Assembly: GCA_035591015.1 (NCBI GenBank)
Contig: JAXIUW010000007.1
Coordinates: forward strand, 124,001 to 188,000
Source: Cephalothrix simula
Lineage: Eukaryota > Nemertea > Palaeonemertea > Archinemertea > Cephalotrichidae
Direction: 5' to 3'
Length of the DNA stretch: 64,000 bases
Positions 8,476-18,112 of this stretch are shown in pieces. The notes under the pieces are model-generated. The model worked only from the letters and a program-made list of their open reading frames with translations, ran no database searches and had not been told where the DNA came from. Positions within the stretch are counted from its first letter, which is position 1. Every line of letters begins with the position of its first letter. The position numbers and the translations under genes are program-made.

Positions 8476-9386
8476 GACCGCCAAGCCTTGGCATCTTCAA
8501 GGAACATCAGAAAACCCTTATCACTTAGAGGATGGTTAAACGCCTGTTTTAGAATGGCGGTTGGAATGGTTAAAATATCTGCCCCGCTCAGCAAACAATC
8601 ACTAACCTGTGGCAAATTTCTAAATGATGCCGCCAAAATCTCTGTAGTAATGCCATAGTTGGCAAATATCGTAGTTATTTCGTGGATTAGGCGTACTCCG
8701 GCATCTTCACGCTTTTCTCCACAAGCCACGTAGGCCGAATTATGATGCTTATCAGCCGGGCCGCCACCCAAAAAGTGCAAAGAATTGCCAATGGGCAAAT
8801 CGGGGCTGTCTTGGGCAATCATGTAATCGCCAATGCGTCCCAAGAACGGCGAAACATAAGTTGCACCAGCATTAGCGGCTAAAAAGGCCTGCGTGCTGCT
8901 AAAGATAAGCGTAGCATTGGTTTTGATGTTTTCCTGCCAAAGTTTGCGAATAACTTTAAGTCCTGTGGACGGCTCTGTTTTTGCTGCTGCCTCATAACCC
9001 GACACTGGAACCTTAACCACTACATTGGCACCAATTTCAGCCAAGTGGCTAGCCTCTTTGATCATTTCTGCGTAGTTAACGGAGGTGATTTCTAAAGATA
9101 CCGGGTCGGGATGCATGTATTTGACTATTTCTTGCATCAAAGAATAAGCATGTTGCTGAGATTGAGCTCCAGCACGCTTTAGCAGGGTTGGATTAGTAGT
9201 TACGCCATTAATCAATCCGGCCTCACGAAGATTTTTAATTTCGGTTAGATTAGCCGTATCAGCAAAAATTCGTGGTGCATGAGCTGCGGGATGAGGCAGT
9301 GCCTTGTCTTTGATTTGGGCATGAACAGGCTGCATCGTTCTGCGGCGACTGGCAATGGCTGAAGATATTATTTGTGGGATGAGCAT
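8472..9386 (-). CDS. Transaldolase-family protein (fructose-6-phosphate aldolase-like)
   Basis: The conserved core begins at RIFADTANLTEI and NGVTTNPTLL, and the Schiff-base lysine is in NVVVKVPVSG. Further family motifs are KTNATLIFSSTQAFLAANAGATYVSPFLGRIGDY and LAASFRN. This is the short transaldolase/FSA group acting on C6/C7 sugar phosphates; which of the two is not decidable here. About 40 N-terminal residues precede the core, so the real start may be further in (ATG at 9335). It overlaps hisS by 4 bp. Confidence 0.88.
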   Translation of the reverse strand: MLIPQIISSAIASRRRTMQPVHAQIKDKALPHPAAHAPRIFADTANLTEIKNLREAGLINGVTTNPTLLKRAGAQSQQHAYSLMQEIVKYMHPDPVSLEITSVNYAEMIKEASHLAEIGANVVVKVPVSGYEAAAKTEPSTGLKVIRKLWQENIKTNATLIFSSTQAFLAANAGATYVSPFLGRIGDYMIAQDSPDLPIGNSLHFLGGGPADKHHNSAYVACGEKREDAGVRLIHEITTIFANYGITTEILAASFRNLPQVSDCLLSGADILTIPTAILKQAFNHPLSDKGFLMFLEDAKAWRS

Positions 9387-9459
9387 AATCAAAAGGGGTT
9401 ATTTACCAAATACTTGCCATAAGCCATACACTTAACTGGCAACTTTTATAACTTTATGA

Positions 9460-10137
9460 CTAATTGTTCTGTCTTTCAAGCATGTTAATGGTTATCTCTA
9501 ATGCTTCTTTGATGAGGTCATTGTTTTCATGACTGCGTAAGTCTTTAATTTTATCTAGGGCATTGGTTAGATTAGCTTTCTGGATGCCACGCAAGGCATG
9601 CCAGCGCACTAAGGGGTCTTTGTGGTCTAAAAAACTGATAATTTCTTGCTCGTATTCAGGTGTGGCTAGGTCGGCCACGGCTCGGGCAATAGACAGTATT
9701 AATAGTTCACGATTTCTTGCAGTCAGTATTTTAGGTGGGCTAATTTTCTTCTTAAGCCAGTTTGTTTTAGAGGCTCTCAATCCGGCTAGTTCTAAAATAT
9801 GCCCGGCTAAGTAACTTTGATTAGTTTTGGCCATGGCATTAATTATGTTTTCTACAAAAATTGCCGATTCAGCCGATTTTTTACGCATCAGCCTTAAAAG
9901 TTGTTCGGCGGCTTTTGGGCTACCATTACGGCCTAGAGCTTCTATTCCGTAGGCACTGAGGTTAAAATCTGCATCTTCGGATAGGGCAATAATCGATTCT
10001 AGGGGTACTTTTTGTTTGGCCTCTAGTATTCTTAGTTTTTGGTCGGCATCAATGCGTTCTTCGGCAGTGCCTTTAATCATAATACTGGTTAGTTTTTTTA
10101 GCTCTTCCATTAGGGGCTCGGCAAGGCTGTATTTCAT
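9460..10137 (-). CDS. HEAT-repeat protein
   Basis: A 225-aa all-helical protein with HEAT/PBS-lyase-type repeats: FNLSAYGIEALGRNGSPKAAEQLLRLM, then DPLVRWHALRGIQKANLTNALDKIKDL. There is no signal peptide or membrane segment, so it is probably a cytoplasmic scaffold or binding protein. I do not recognise a specific function. It is divergent from ispF with only 45 bp between them. Confidence 0.7.
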   Translation of the reverse strand: MKYSLAEPLMEELKKLTSIMIKGTAEERIDADQKLRILEAKQKVPLESIIALSEDADFNLSAYGIEALGRNGSPKAAEQLLRLMRKKSAESAIFVENIINAMAKTNQSYLAGHILELAGLRASKTNWLKKKISPPKILTARNRELLILSIARAVADLATPEYEQEIISFLDHKDPLVRWHALRGIQKANLTNALDKIKDLRSHENNDLIKEALEITINMLERQNN

Positions 10138-10182
10138 AATTTATTTCTGATCAAAACAGACATTATACGAGAGTGTGCTGCT

Positions 10183-10680
10183 ATGTATAGGGTAGGTTGT
10201 GGTTACGATGTTCATCGCTTGGCTAAAGGCAGACGTTTAATGCTTGGCGGAGTGTTGGTTAAACATACAGTAGGGTTGCTTGGCCATTCCGATGGCGATG
10301 TATTGCTACATGCAATAGGCGATGCCTTGCTTGGTGCCGCAGCACTGGGCGATCTTGGCGAGCAATTTCCCGATACAAGCAGAGAGTATAAAGACATATC
10401 CAGCATAACTCTACTAAAAAGAGTTGCCGAAAAGGTGAGCCAGTGCGGATGGCAGATTGAAAACATAGACAGCACTATTATTGCTCAAGCACCACGTCTT
10501 AAAGACTATTTGCCGGCGATGCGTAAGGCAGTCGCTGAAGCATTAGGCATAGACATCGGCCAAGTATCAGTTAAAGCCACCTCACCCGAGGGTTTAGGCT
10601 TTGTAGGCGCAGAAGAAGGCATGGCGGCTCATTCGGTAGCCATGCTTAGCTCAAAAAAAGCTCGGCAACAACAAAGATAA
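10183..10680 (+). CDS. ispF: 2-C-methyl-D-erythritol 2,4-cyclodiphosphate synthase
   Basis: IspF (165 aa) forms the cyclic diphosphate in the MEP isoprenoid pathway. Zinc ligands are visible in GYDVHRL and GHSDGDVLLHA, with DLGEQFPDTS, a following K-rich segment and the C-terminal KATSPEGLGFVGAEEGMAAHS motif. Length is normal. A second MEP gene, ispE, lies far away at 45 kb. No ispD is fused or adjacent. Confidence 0.97.
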   Translation: MYRVGCGYDVHRLAKGRRLMLGGVLVKHTVGLLGHSDGDVLLHAIGDALLGAAALGDLGEQFPDTSREYKDISSITLLKRVAEKVSQCGWQIENIDSTIIAQAPRLKDYLPAMRKAVAEALGIDIGQVSVKATSPEGLGFVGAEEGMAAHSVAMLSSKKARQQQR

Positions 10681-10697
10681 GCAATCAACTTAGAGGC

Positions 10698-10994
10698 TTA
10701 AGTAGACGGTTTTGAGGCTGTGCTGGCCGGCTTGGCCGCTGATGACGCAGTAGCATCGCTTTTGGTGCTAGCACTAGCTTTTTCTGTGCTGGCGGGCTTG
10801 GTGGTGGCAGCTTCTGAGTTATAGCCCTGCTTATACCAACCACCGCCCTTAAGTTGGAAGGCATTCAAAGATACCTTACGCCTAGCTATACTGCCCTTGG
10901 CGCAACTGTGTTCAATGGTGTGGCTAGAGTCAATTTTTTGGAGTAATTCAAATTCGGTACCGCAGTTTTCGCAGACATATTCGTAAATCGGCAT
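10698..10994 (-). CDS. FmdB-type zinc-ribbon protein
   Basis: The N-terminus MPIYEYVCENCGTEFELLQKI is the FmdB/CxxC regulatory zinc-ribbon family, and FQLKGGGWYKQGY matches its conserved end. The second zinc knuckle has only one Cys (HSCAKGS) where a CxxC is usual, so metal binding may be changed. The C-terminal 40 residues are Ala/Ser/Thr/Lys-rich low complexity. It converges on ispF with an 17-bp gap. Confidence 0.85.
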   Translation of the reverse strand: MPIYEYVCENCGTEFELLQKIDSSHTIEHSCAKGSIARRKVSLNAFQLKGGGWYKQGYNSEAATTKPASTEKASASTKSDATASSAAKPASTASKPST

Positions 10995-11500
10995 TTCGGC
11001 AAATAACCTTTAATATTATTATATTAGCGGTAGCAAGTGATAAATGCATTATAAATACAGCCTAGCCCCGAACAATTATTTAGAACAAATCTATACGCTA
11101 ACCGCCGAACATTGGGGTGGCGTGCTAATTTTAGCATACATATTAACATTGTTTCATGTTACAATTTTCGGGTTGCCTTCAGGACAGGTTTAGTTAAGTA
11201 TAAACGCTGAACAGTTTTTAAGGCAGTCTGGCGTAGGTTATGCTGAAGCAAGCCTCAGTCGCCTAGTATAGTGGTCTGTTATAATGGTCTAGCTGCGGCC
11301 TAGTTTAACATGGCGATGCAAGCTGCACTTATAGTAGTATAGTGGCAATCAGGTGGCTTAAAGCAGCTCTGACAGATGCAATTTGTCAAAATTGAGCATT
11401 TCTGCATAGCCGAGGTTTTTTTAACGTTATTAGTATTAATGCCCAAAGCGTGTTCAGGCTAACACCACGGGTGAAGAAGTTTTTTTGGAGATATTTAGAG
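10995..11500. promoter_or_regulatory. Long leader/promoter region of rpsB
   Basis: About 500 bp without a convincing gene between divergent fmdB-like and rpsB. A short inverted repeat TGCTAATTTTAGCA lies near 11128. A GGAG at 11487-11490 serves rpsB, whose chosen ATG is at 11501. A gap of this size before rpsB-tsf often holds an autoregulatory leader, but I cannot show a fold for one. Confidence 0.4.
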
Positions 11501-12355
11501 ATGACTACAGTTTCAATGAAACAGCTCGTTGACAGTGGCCTGCATTTTGGGCATTTGACCAGTCGTTGGAACCCGAAAATGAAGCCCTATATCTACGGAA
11601 GTCATGGAGGCATACACATCATTGACCTCAGAAAGACTTTTGTAATGCTGAAGAGTGCTTGCGAAGCTATTCGTGATCTACGTAAAGAAGGTAAAACGAT
11701 ACTCATGGTCGGCACTAAGCCCCAAGCCCAAGATATTATTCGTAAAGAAGCTCTGCGCAGTGATTGTTTTTATATTAATGAACGCTGGCTAGGCGGCCTT
11801 ATGACCAACTTTAATACGGTTAAAAACTCTATTCAACGCTTGGACTACATTGATAAACTGCGTAGCGGTGAGGATAATTACCCCGGTATTATCAAAAAAG
11901 AGGCGGCACGCCTTGAAAGAGAGCGCATTAGCCTGAACAAGTCTTTGGGTGGTATCCGTGAAATGAAGGTCTGCCCCGATGCGCTGTTTATTGTTGACTG
12001 CGTCAAAGAGTCTATTGCAGTGCTTGAGGCTAACAAGCTGAAAATACCAATTTTTGCCGTTACAGACACTAACTGCGACCCAGATTTAATTGACTATAAT
12101 ATCCCAGCTAATGATGACTCTATTGGCAGCATTAGGCTAATAACTTCAGTAATGGCTGATGCAGTTCTTGAAGGCAAACGCCTGCATGAAGAGGCTTTAC
12201 GTACTGTAGAGGCCGACAAAACGATTAAGACTAGGGCACGGGCTAAAACTCCAAAAACTAAGGTGCAGGTAGAAATAGTCAACAGCACCAAAGATAAGCC
12301 AGCAGATAGCTCAGTGGAAAAGCCTGAGGCTAGCACTGAAGATATAGTGAACTAA
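11501..12355 (+). CDS. rpsB: 30S ribosomal protein S2
   Basis: S2 begins at [18 protein letters not shown], after GGAG; an upstream in-frame extension from 11450 is not conserved. Motifs [43 protein letters not shown] and [11 protein letters not shown] are typical. The last about 45 residues form a charged Lys/Ala/Glu tail beyond the usual end. It heads the rpsB-tsf-pyrH-frr block. Confidence 0.97.
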   Translation: MTTVSMKQLVDSGLHFGHLTSRWNPKMKPYIYGSHGGIHIIDLRKTFVMLKSACEAIRDLRKEGKTILMVGTKPQAQDIIRKEALRSDCFYINERWLGGLMTNFNTVKNSIQRLDYIDKLRSGEDNYPGIIKKEAARLERERISLNKSLGGIREMKVCPDALFIVDCVKESIAVLEANKLKIPIFAVTDTNCDPDLIDYNIPANDDSIGSIRLITSVMADAVLEGKRLHEEALRTVEADKTIKTRARAKTPKTKVQVEIVNSTKDKPADSSVEKPEASTEDIVN

Positions 12356-12512
12356 AGTTGAATTAAGCCTAAAGGCGACACTGAATGGGGTGTGGTTCGG
12401 CGATAAAGCTCTTCGGGTGAAGGTGAATGGCGCAGTTTATAGCATCTACAGTATTTACGGTATTACCAGTATTTAACTAATTGATTAACGTTATTTTTGT
12501 GAGGAAGCATCA

Positions 12513-13361
12513 ATGTCTACGGTAAGCGCAAAGCAGGTTATGCAACTGCGCAATGAAACAGGGGTGGGGATGATGGATTGCAAAGCCGCCCTAATTGAAA
12601 ATGAGGGCGACTTAGAGAAAGCCAAGCTGTATCTCAGAAAGAGAGGGCTGGCTTTGGCAGAAAAGAAGGCCGGCCGAAAAACTGATGAAGGTGCCATCAA
12701 AATATTGATTGATGATGCACGGCGCAATGCGGCCATGGTTAGTATGTCTTGCGAAACAGACTTTGTGGCTCGGAATGAGGCCTTTGGCAGTTTGCTGCAA
12801 GAGCTGACCGAACAGGCTTTAGAGCATGGCGACCAAAACTTCTTAGAGCAAAGCACCGCATCAGGCACTGTGCAAGACAAAATAGCCAACGCAATTAGCA
12901 AGCTAGGTGAGAATATTCAGTTTGATCAGTGCGTAAAACTGAGCACCACAGAAAAAGGTTTTATTGGTCATTACCTACACAGCAATAGCAAGAATGGTGT
13001 TTTGGTTGTTTTAGAAGGTAATAATCCTAATCCCGAAGAATGGTCTGCAATTGCAACAGATTTGGCCATGCACATAGCCGCCAACAATGTTTTGGCCGTG
13101 TCTGAAGAAAGCATTGACCCAGAACTTATTGAGAAAGAGCGTCGGGTTTATATGGAGCAAGCTCAAGAATCGGGCAAGCCTGAAGACATTGCGACCAAGA
13201 TGGTTGAGGGGCGAATGCGTAAGTTTTTGGCTGAGATGTCTTTGATGCAGCAACCCTTTGTAAAGCGACCTGATGTGAACTGTGCTGAATTTCTTAAAGA
13301 ACACAGCCAACGCTTAGGTGACAAACTATCTGTGCAGAGTTTTGTGAAGTTTACGATATGA
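12513..13361 (+). CDS. tsf: Translation elongation factor Ts
   Basis: EF-Ts (282 aa) recycles EF-Tu-GDP. The N-terminal UBA-like helix bundle (VMQLRNETGVGMMDCKAALIENEGDLEKAKLYLRKRG) and CETDFVARNEAF are diagnostic. The start ATG follows GAGGAAG. It lies 157 bp after rpsB, the conserved order. Confidence 0.98.
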   Translation: MSTVSAKQVMQLRNETGVGMMDCKAALIENEGDLEKAKLYLRKRGLALAEKKAGRKTDEGAIKILIDDARRNAAMVSMSCETDFVARNEAFGSLLQELTEQALEHGDQNFLEQSTASGTVQDKIANAISKLGENIQFDQCVKLSTTEKGFIGHYLHSNSKNGVLVVLEGNNPNPEEWSAIATDLAMHIAANNVLAVSEESIDPELIEKERRVYMEQAQESGKPEDIATKMVEGRMRKFLAEMSLMQQPFVKRPDVNCAEFLKEHSQRLGDKLSVQSFVKFTI

Positions 13362-13399
13362 CACCAGCAGCTAACTAAAATCATAACTAAGCGGGCGTA

Positions 13400-14104
13400 A
13401 TGGCAGAACCAGAGTATAAGACCGTACTAATTAAACTTAGCGGTGAAATGTTCGGCGGTGAACATGGCTTTGGTTTTGATGAGCAGGTGGTATCTGATTT
13501 TGCCGTACAGATTAAAGAGATAGTCGGCCTATCGGTTAAGGTAGGCATAGTTATTGGTGGGGGTAATTTTTTTCGGTCACGTAGTGCTCCAAGCCTTTTA
13601 GAGCGAGGCTCTGCCGATTACATTGGTATGCTCGGCACAATATCTAATTCTATCTTTCTACATGATGTTTTAGCTGGTCAGGATACTGATAGCCGTATTG
13701 TTTCTGCCTTAGAGTTTCCGGTATTGGCTGAGCTATACTCACGGCATAATGTTATGGAGCATCTTAATCACGGGCGAGTGGTTATTTTTGCTGCGGGAAC
13801 AGGGCATCCATATTTCACTACAGATACAGCAGCCGCATTAAGAGCCTCACAAATTGGGGCTGATGCCCTCATCAAATGTACTAATGTTGATGGCCTCTAT
13901 GACAAAGACCCTAATAAATATTCTGATAGCCAGCGTTATACTAAGGTTACCTATCAAGAGGTTATAGAGAAGAGTTTGGGTGTTATGGACAGCACGGCAT
14001 TGGTGTTTTGTCGTGATAATGGTATTCCGATTATAGTTACCCATGCATCGCAGATGGTGCGCACGGTAAGGGGCGACAAAGTGGGTAGCTTGATTAGTGA
14101 TTGA
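13400..14104 (+). CDS. pyrH: UMP kinase
   Basis: Hexameric bacterial UMP kinase (234 aa) converting UMP to UDP. Seen: LIKLSGEMFGG, GIVIGGGNFFR, GTGHPYFTTDTAAALRASQIGADALIKCTNVDGLYDKDP, and a late DNGIPIIV. Placed between tsf and frr as usual; 38 bp from tsf. Confidence 0.98.
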   Translation: MAEPEYKTVLIKLSGEMFGGEHGFGFDEQVVSDFAVQIKEIVGLSVKVGIVIGGGNFFRSRSAPSLLERGSADYIGMLGTISNSIFLHDVLAGQDTDSRIVSALEFPVLAELYSRHNVMEHLNHGRVVIFAAGTGHPYFTTDTAAALRASQIGADALIKCTNVDGLYDKDPNKYSDSQRYTKVTYQEVIEKSLGVMDSTALVFCRDNGIPIIVTHASQMVRTVRGDKVGSLISD

Positions 14105-14161
14105 TTAAGAACTGATTAAGAATTGATTGATATATAAAAACCGTTAACTTGAGTAAGTATT

Positions 14162-14719
14162 ATGACCTCCGAGGTAGAAAAAGATTTAAGCTCACGCATG
14201 GATGCAAGCGTTAAGAAGTTCAAAGAATCTGTTTCGGGCATCAGAACCGGCAGGGCATCATCTGACTTACTTAATGCGGTTATGGTTGACTATTACAACA
14301 CGCAAACTCCCTTACGCCAGCTATGCTCGGTGCAGGTTCCTGAAGCTAATTTAATTGTGTTAAACCCCTTTGATCAGGGGGCTATTGCAGGCATTAAAAA
14401 GGCCATAGTCGGTGCTAATTTGGGTATTAATCCCGATGAAAGCGGCGGCACAATCCGTTTGGTTATTCCGCCCCTCACTCAAGAACGGCGACTAGAAATG
14501 GTCAAACTACTTAAATCAAGAGAAGAAGAAGCGAAGGTAGTTATCAGAAACATTCGGCGCAACATCAACGATAAGCTGAATTCTTTGCATAAAGATAAAG
14601 AAATATCTGATGATGATCTAAAAAGACGCCAAGACTGGGTTCAGAGTCAAACCGATGCGCATGTTGATAAAATTGCTTCATTAGCCAAGCAAAAAGAGCA
14701 AGAACTAATGACTGCCTAG
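14162..14719 (+). CDS. frr: Ribosome recycling factor
   Basis: RRF (185 aa) splits post-termination ribosomes with EF-G. The sequence shows SVSGIRTGRAS, VDYYNTQTPLRQL, PFDQGAIAGIKKAI, IPPLTQERR and a basic helix (IRNIRRNINDKL), covering the whole family length. Next in the operon is mraY rather than the common uppS-cdsA. Confidence 0.98.
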   Translation: MTSEVEKDLSSRMDASVKKFKESVSGIRTGRASSDLLNAVMVDYYNTQTPLRQLCSVQVPEANLIVLNPFDQGAIAGIKKAIVGANLGINPDESGGTIRLVIPPLTQERRLEMVKLLKSREEEAKVVIRNIRRNINDKLNSLHKDKEISDDDLKRRQDWVQSQTDAHVDKIASLAKQKEQELMTA

Positions 14720-14738
14720 AAGAGATTAAAAGGTCATT

Positions 14739-15998
14739 ATGCTGGCTGACTTACTTTATTCAATTTTTCCCTATCAAATTTTCAAGTCTATTGCTTTTAG
14801 GAGCGGGGCGGGCTTTTTAACGACCTATATCTTAGTGATAGCGGTAATGCCTTGTATTGTCAGGCTCTTCAGACGTAAAAAAATTGTATCAGAGTATAGC
14901 GCGTATCAATATGATCCTCATCAACCCTATGCGGGACCCAAGCCGTTTATGGGCGGGTTGGTTTTGATTTTAGGTGTAATGGTTTCTTTATTGTTATGGA
15001 TAGATTTTAATCAATTCATCATTGCTCTGCTGATTATTTTCTTAGCTTTTGGTCTGATTGGAGCCTGTGATGACTTGATGAAGCTGCGTATGCGTAATCG
15101 TGTTGAGCAAAATAAGATGCAGCGCAAAGAATATAGTAGCAAGGCTGATGGTATTAGCTCACGATTAAAACTTCTGGCAGAACTGCTGGTGTCAGTGGTG
15201 GCGGTGATTATTCTGTATCGGCATGTGAACATTGATGGGCATTTGGTTGTGCCTTTAATTCCTATGGATTGGTGGTATCCATATCTGCCACGCTATGTGT
15301 TTATTCCGCTAATGATTTTTATTATCATTGGTGGCGCAAACTCTACCAATATTCTGGATGGGATGGATTCTTTGGCGACCATACCCTTGCTTACCGGAAC
15401 ATTATTTGTGGCCGTCATCGCCTACATTGGAACAGACGCTGGTCTTGCTCAAGGCTTAAAAATACCATTACTGCCCGCAGAATTAAGAGAAATGGTGGTC
15501 TTTGCGGCCTGCTTTATTAGTGCAGGCTTGGCTTTTTTGAAGTTTAATACTCCGCCGGCGCATATTACTATGGGTGATGTGGGGTCATTGGCTTTTGGCA
15601 GCACTTTCGCCACTATGTTTATTTTTGTTAAGGCAGAATTATTTTTGCCGATAGTGGCCTTAGTGCCGGTATTGGTGACGCTATCAAGTATTATTCAAAA
15701 CCTATTTTTTAAGATTATGTTGCGGCTTAAAGGCCGTGAAACAGCCAAGAAATTTAGATTTTTCTACAAAGCCCCCTATCATCATCACTTGCATGAGCAG
15801 TGGCTGTATGTTGAGGGTGAGCGACCAATTAAATCAGCATGGGCCATGTTATTGACTAAGCTGGGCATTAAGACGCCTAAGGCCGAAGATCAGCTGTGTT
15901 CAAGAGATTTAGCAGCAAGTAGAGTTATTTGGAATTTGCATTTGTTGTCAATTATAATGTTGGTTGTAGCCAGCGTTATATATTTTAAGGTTCGGTAA
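14739..15998 (+). CDS. mraY: Phospho-N-acetylmuramoyl-pentapeptide transferase
   Basis: An integral membrane enzyme (419 aa, about ten segments) transferring phospho-MurNAc-pentapeptide to undecaprenyl phosphate. Family motifs: KPFMGGLV, GACDDLMK (the DDxxK element), NSTNILDGMDSLA, HITMGDVGSLAFG and the histidine motif APYHHHLHEQW. It is somewhat longer than typical (about 360 aa), with a 60-residue C-terminal extension ending in another membrane helix. Position after frr, with AAAGGT before the ATG, suggests translation within the rpsB operon instead of a dcw cluster. Confidence 0.93.
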   Translation: MLADLLYSIFPYQIFKSIAFRSGAGFLTTYILVIAVMPCIVRLFRRKKIVSEYSAYQYDPHQPYAGPKPFMGGLVLILGVMVSLLLWIDFNQFIIALLIIFLAFGLIGACDDLMKLRMRNRVEQNKMQRKEYSSKADGISSRLKLLAELLVSVVAVIILYRHVNIDGHLVVPLIPMDWWYPYLPRYVFIPLMIFIIIGGANSTNILDGMDSLATIPLLTGTLFVAVIAYIGTDAGLAQGLKIPLLPAELREMVVFAACFISAGLAFLKFNTPPAHITMGDVGSLAFGSTFATMFIFVKAELFLPIVALVPVLVTLSSIIQNLFFKIMLRLKGRETAKKFRFFYKAPYHHHLHEQWLYVEGERPIKSAWAMLLTKLGIKTPKAEDQLCSRDLAASRVIWNLHLLSIIMLVVASVIYFKVR

Positions 15999-16118
15999 TA
16001 GCATGACTTCAACGTATTTAATGGAAATAATTGTGTTAAGGGCTTGACTAATATGTTGTAAGGGGAGTATCACTTTATAGTGTTGGTTTAGTATTATCAA
16101 AATTGTAGGACTAAAGTA

Positions 16119-17501
16119 GTGCGTAAAATCAGTAGCAAATTTTTTCTGTTAGGGGGAGTTCTATTTAGTCTTCTTCTCAGTGGTTGTAATGTTTTTGGGC
16201 CTTATTCAACTCTTGAGCCTCATTCGGAGGTTACGCATTTAATAGACAGACTTTACAAATTAACCATAGTCATAGATGCCGGCATATTGGTGCTGGTGTT
16301 TGGTTTAATTGGCTTCGTGGTCATTAAGTATCGTCGGCGTCATAAGGATCAACAAGCAACATCTACATTACATAGTAGCTTGAAGTTAGAGCTGTTGTGG
16401 ACTATCGTTCCGGCCTTGTTGCTGCTGATGCTGGCTATTCCAACTTGGGCAACGATGTTTGCCATTTTTGGACGTGGTGCCGAAAGCATAGAACAGGCAG
16501 AAGCAAGAGGAGAAACACTTGCCTTTGTGGCCGTTGGCCATCAATGGTGGTGGGAATACAAATATCCAGACCTAGACTTGGTTGCTGCCGGTGATGCTCA
16601 TCTACCAGTCGACACTCTTATTGACTATAAAACCACATCGGTTGATGTTATCCATAGCTTTTGGGTGCCGCAATTATTGTCAAAGATAGATTCTTTGCCC
16701 GGTGCCTATAACGGCTTCCCGGTGGTCTTTGATGAAGAGGGCATCTACGAGATGCAGTGCGCTGAGTTCTGTGGAACACAGCATGCTCAAATGCGTGGCC
16801 GAATTATCGTTGAGAGTCGTGAAAAGTTTGATGCTTGGGTGGCACGCCAAAAACTTCCGCCAGAAGCAGTTAGCCAGTCACAATTAGAAGGTCAGGTGCT
16901 ATTTACAGAAAAAGCCTGCGTAACTTGTCATACTATTGAAGGAGTGCCTGGAGCCGTAGGCAATATCGGTCCCCGTCTTAATGCGCTGATTGAGCGAACT
17001 AAGATTGGTGCGGGGATTATTCCAAACTCAATGAACAACCTAACCGAATGGATTTATAATACGGAAGCCTTAAAGCCCGGAACACAAATGGTGTTACCCT
17101 TTCCGGTAAGTCAAGAAGAAGCCAGAAAAATAGCGGCCTTCCTACTAGCACCTCCGGGTGAGCTTGCCACGCCTCAGATTACAAGCACGGCACCGGTTTT
17201 GGATGAGGTTGCTGTGGTAACTGATTCGGGTGAACCCGATGCAGCACGAGGCAAGGCACTGTATATGGCGCAATGCTTCGCCTGTCATGGTCCAGACCCC
17301 ACTAAGGATGGTCCAATTGGCCCTGCAATCAGCAACTCTTCGGTTGAGCTTATTTTGGCACGAACCACCTACGGCAACGTACAATATAATAAAAGCTACC
17401 CAGAAGGATACAAGCCGAAGCGTAATACACGTTTGATGGCACCTATTCCCAGCTTAAAAGAGGCTGACATCAAACACATTCAAGAATATCTAAAACAGTA
17501 A
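16119..17501 (+). CDS. coxB: Cytochrome c oxidase subunit II with two cytochrome c domains
   Basis: GTG start. A lipoprotein-type signal (LLLSGC, Cys23) and two membrane helices (about 48-72 and 92-115) lead to a CuA domain with QWWWEYKYP, His179, Cys214, Glu216, Cys218, His222 and Met225. Two haem c sites follow: CVTCH (267-271) and CFACH (386-390). Caa3-type subunit II usually carries one such domain, so this diheme tail is notable. It would bring electrons from a soluble donor to CuA on the outer face. Confidence 0.94.
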   Translation: MRKISSKFFLLGGVLFSLLLSGCNVFGPYSTLEPHSEVTHLIDRLYKLTIVIDAGILVLVFGLIGFVVIKYRRRHKDQQATSTLHSSLKLELLWTIVPALLLLMLAIPTWATMFAIFGRGAESIEQAEARGETLAFVAVGHQWWWEYKYPDLDLVAAGDAHLPVDTLIDYKTTSVDVIHSFWVPQLLSKIDSLPGAYNGFPVVFDEEGIYEMQCAEFCGTQHAQMRGRIIVESREKFDAWVARQKLPPEAVSQSQLEGQVLFTEKACVTCHTIEGVPGAVGNIGPRLNALIERTKIGAGIIPNSMNNLTEWIYNTEALKPGTQMVLPFPVSQEEARKIAAFLLAPPGELATPQITSTAPVLDEVAVVTDSGEPDAARGKALYMAQCFACHGPDPTKDGPIGPAISNSSVELILARTTYGNVQYNKSYPEGYKPKRNTRLMAPIPSLKEADIKHIQEYLKQ

Positions 17502-17522
17502 GTAGGTTACGGGAGAGTATAA

Positions 17523-18098
17523 TTGAGTACAAAAACTTCGCTTAATATTGATAACCGCAAACTAGGCATGTGGTTGGTAATCGTCTCTGAGTGCTTCTTG
17601 TTTGCCTCACTAATTGCCACCTATGTTGCCTTCCGCAATGAGTCCGGTGATGGGCCAACGGCTGGTGAAATATTAGACATACCGATAACTACGATAAGCT
17701 CATTTGTGTTACTGATGAGTTCTTTCTGCGTGGTGATGGGTTTTAATGCACTTGAGCATGGCGATCAGGCTCGGTTCCGACGCTGGACACTGCTTACAGC
17801 ACTCGGAGGTCTAATCTTTTTAGGGTTTCAGGCCTATGAGTTTACTCATTTTGCCCAGCAAGGTTTGGGGCTGACCACCAGCGTGTTTGCCACTAGTTTC
17901 TATATGCTTACGGGAACTCACGGTGCGCACGTGGCCGTGGGCGTTTTGTGGTTATTGAGTGTGGTCTTTAGATCTTGGCAGGGTAAATTCACCGAAGATG
18001 TAGTGGTTAAAGCCGACATTATGGCACTGTACTGGCATTTTGTTGATGTGGTATGGATTATCATATTTGCCTTAGTTTATTTATTTGTATTTATTTAG
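17523..18098 (+). CDS. coxC: Cytochrome c oxidase subunit III
   Basis: A 191-aa membrane protein with the subunit III signature: KLGMWLVIVSECFLFASLIATY, LEHGDQ, QAYEF and LTGTHGAHVAVGVLWLL, ending in YWHFVDVVWIIIFALVYL. It starts at TTG, preceded by GGGAGAG, 21 bp after coxB. The short (five-helix) form is normal for bacterial caa3 oxidases. Confidence 0.95.
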   Translation: MSTKTSLNIDNRKLGMWLVIVSECFLFASLIATYVAFRNESGDGPTAGEILDIPITTISSFVLLMSSFCVVMGFNALEHGDQARFRRWTLLTALGGLIFLGFQAYEFTHFAQQGLGLTTSVFATSFYMLTGTHGAHVAVGVLWLLSVVFRSWQGKFTEDVVVKADIMALYWHFVDVVWIIIFALVYLFVFI

Positions 18099-18112
18099 AT
18101 TGGAGGTAACGC

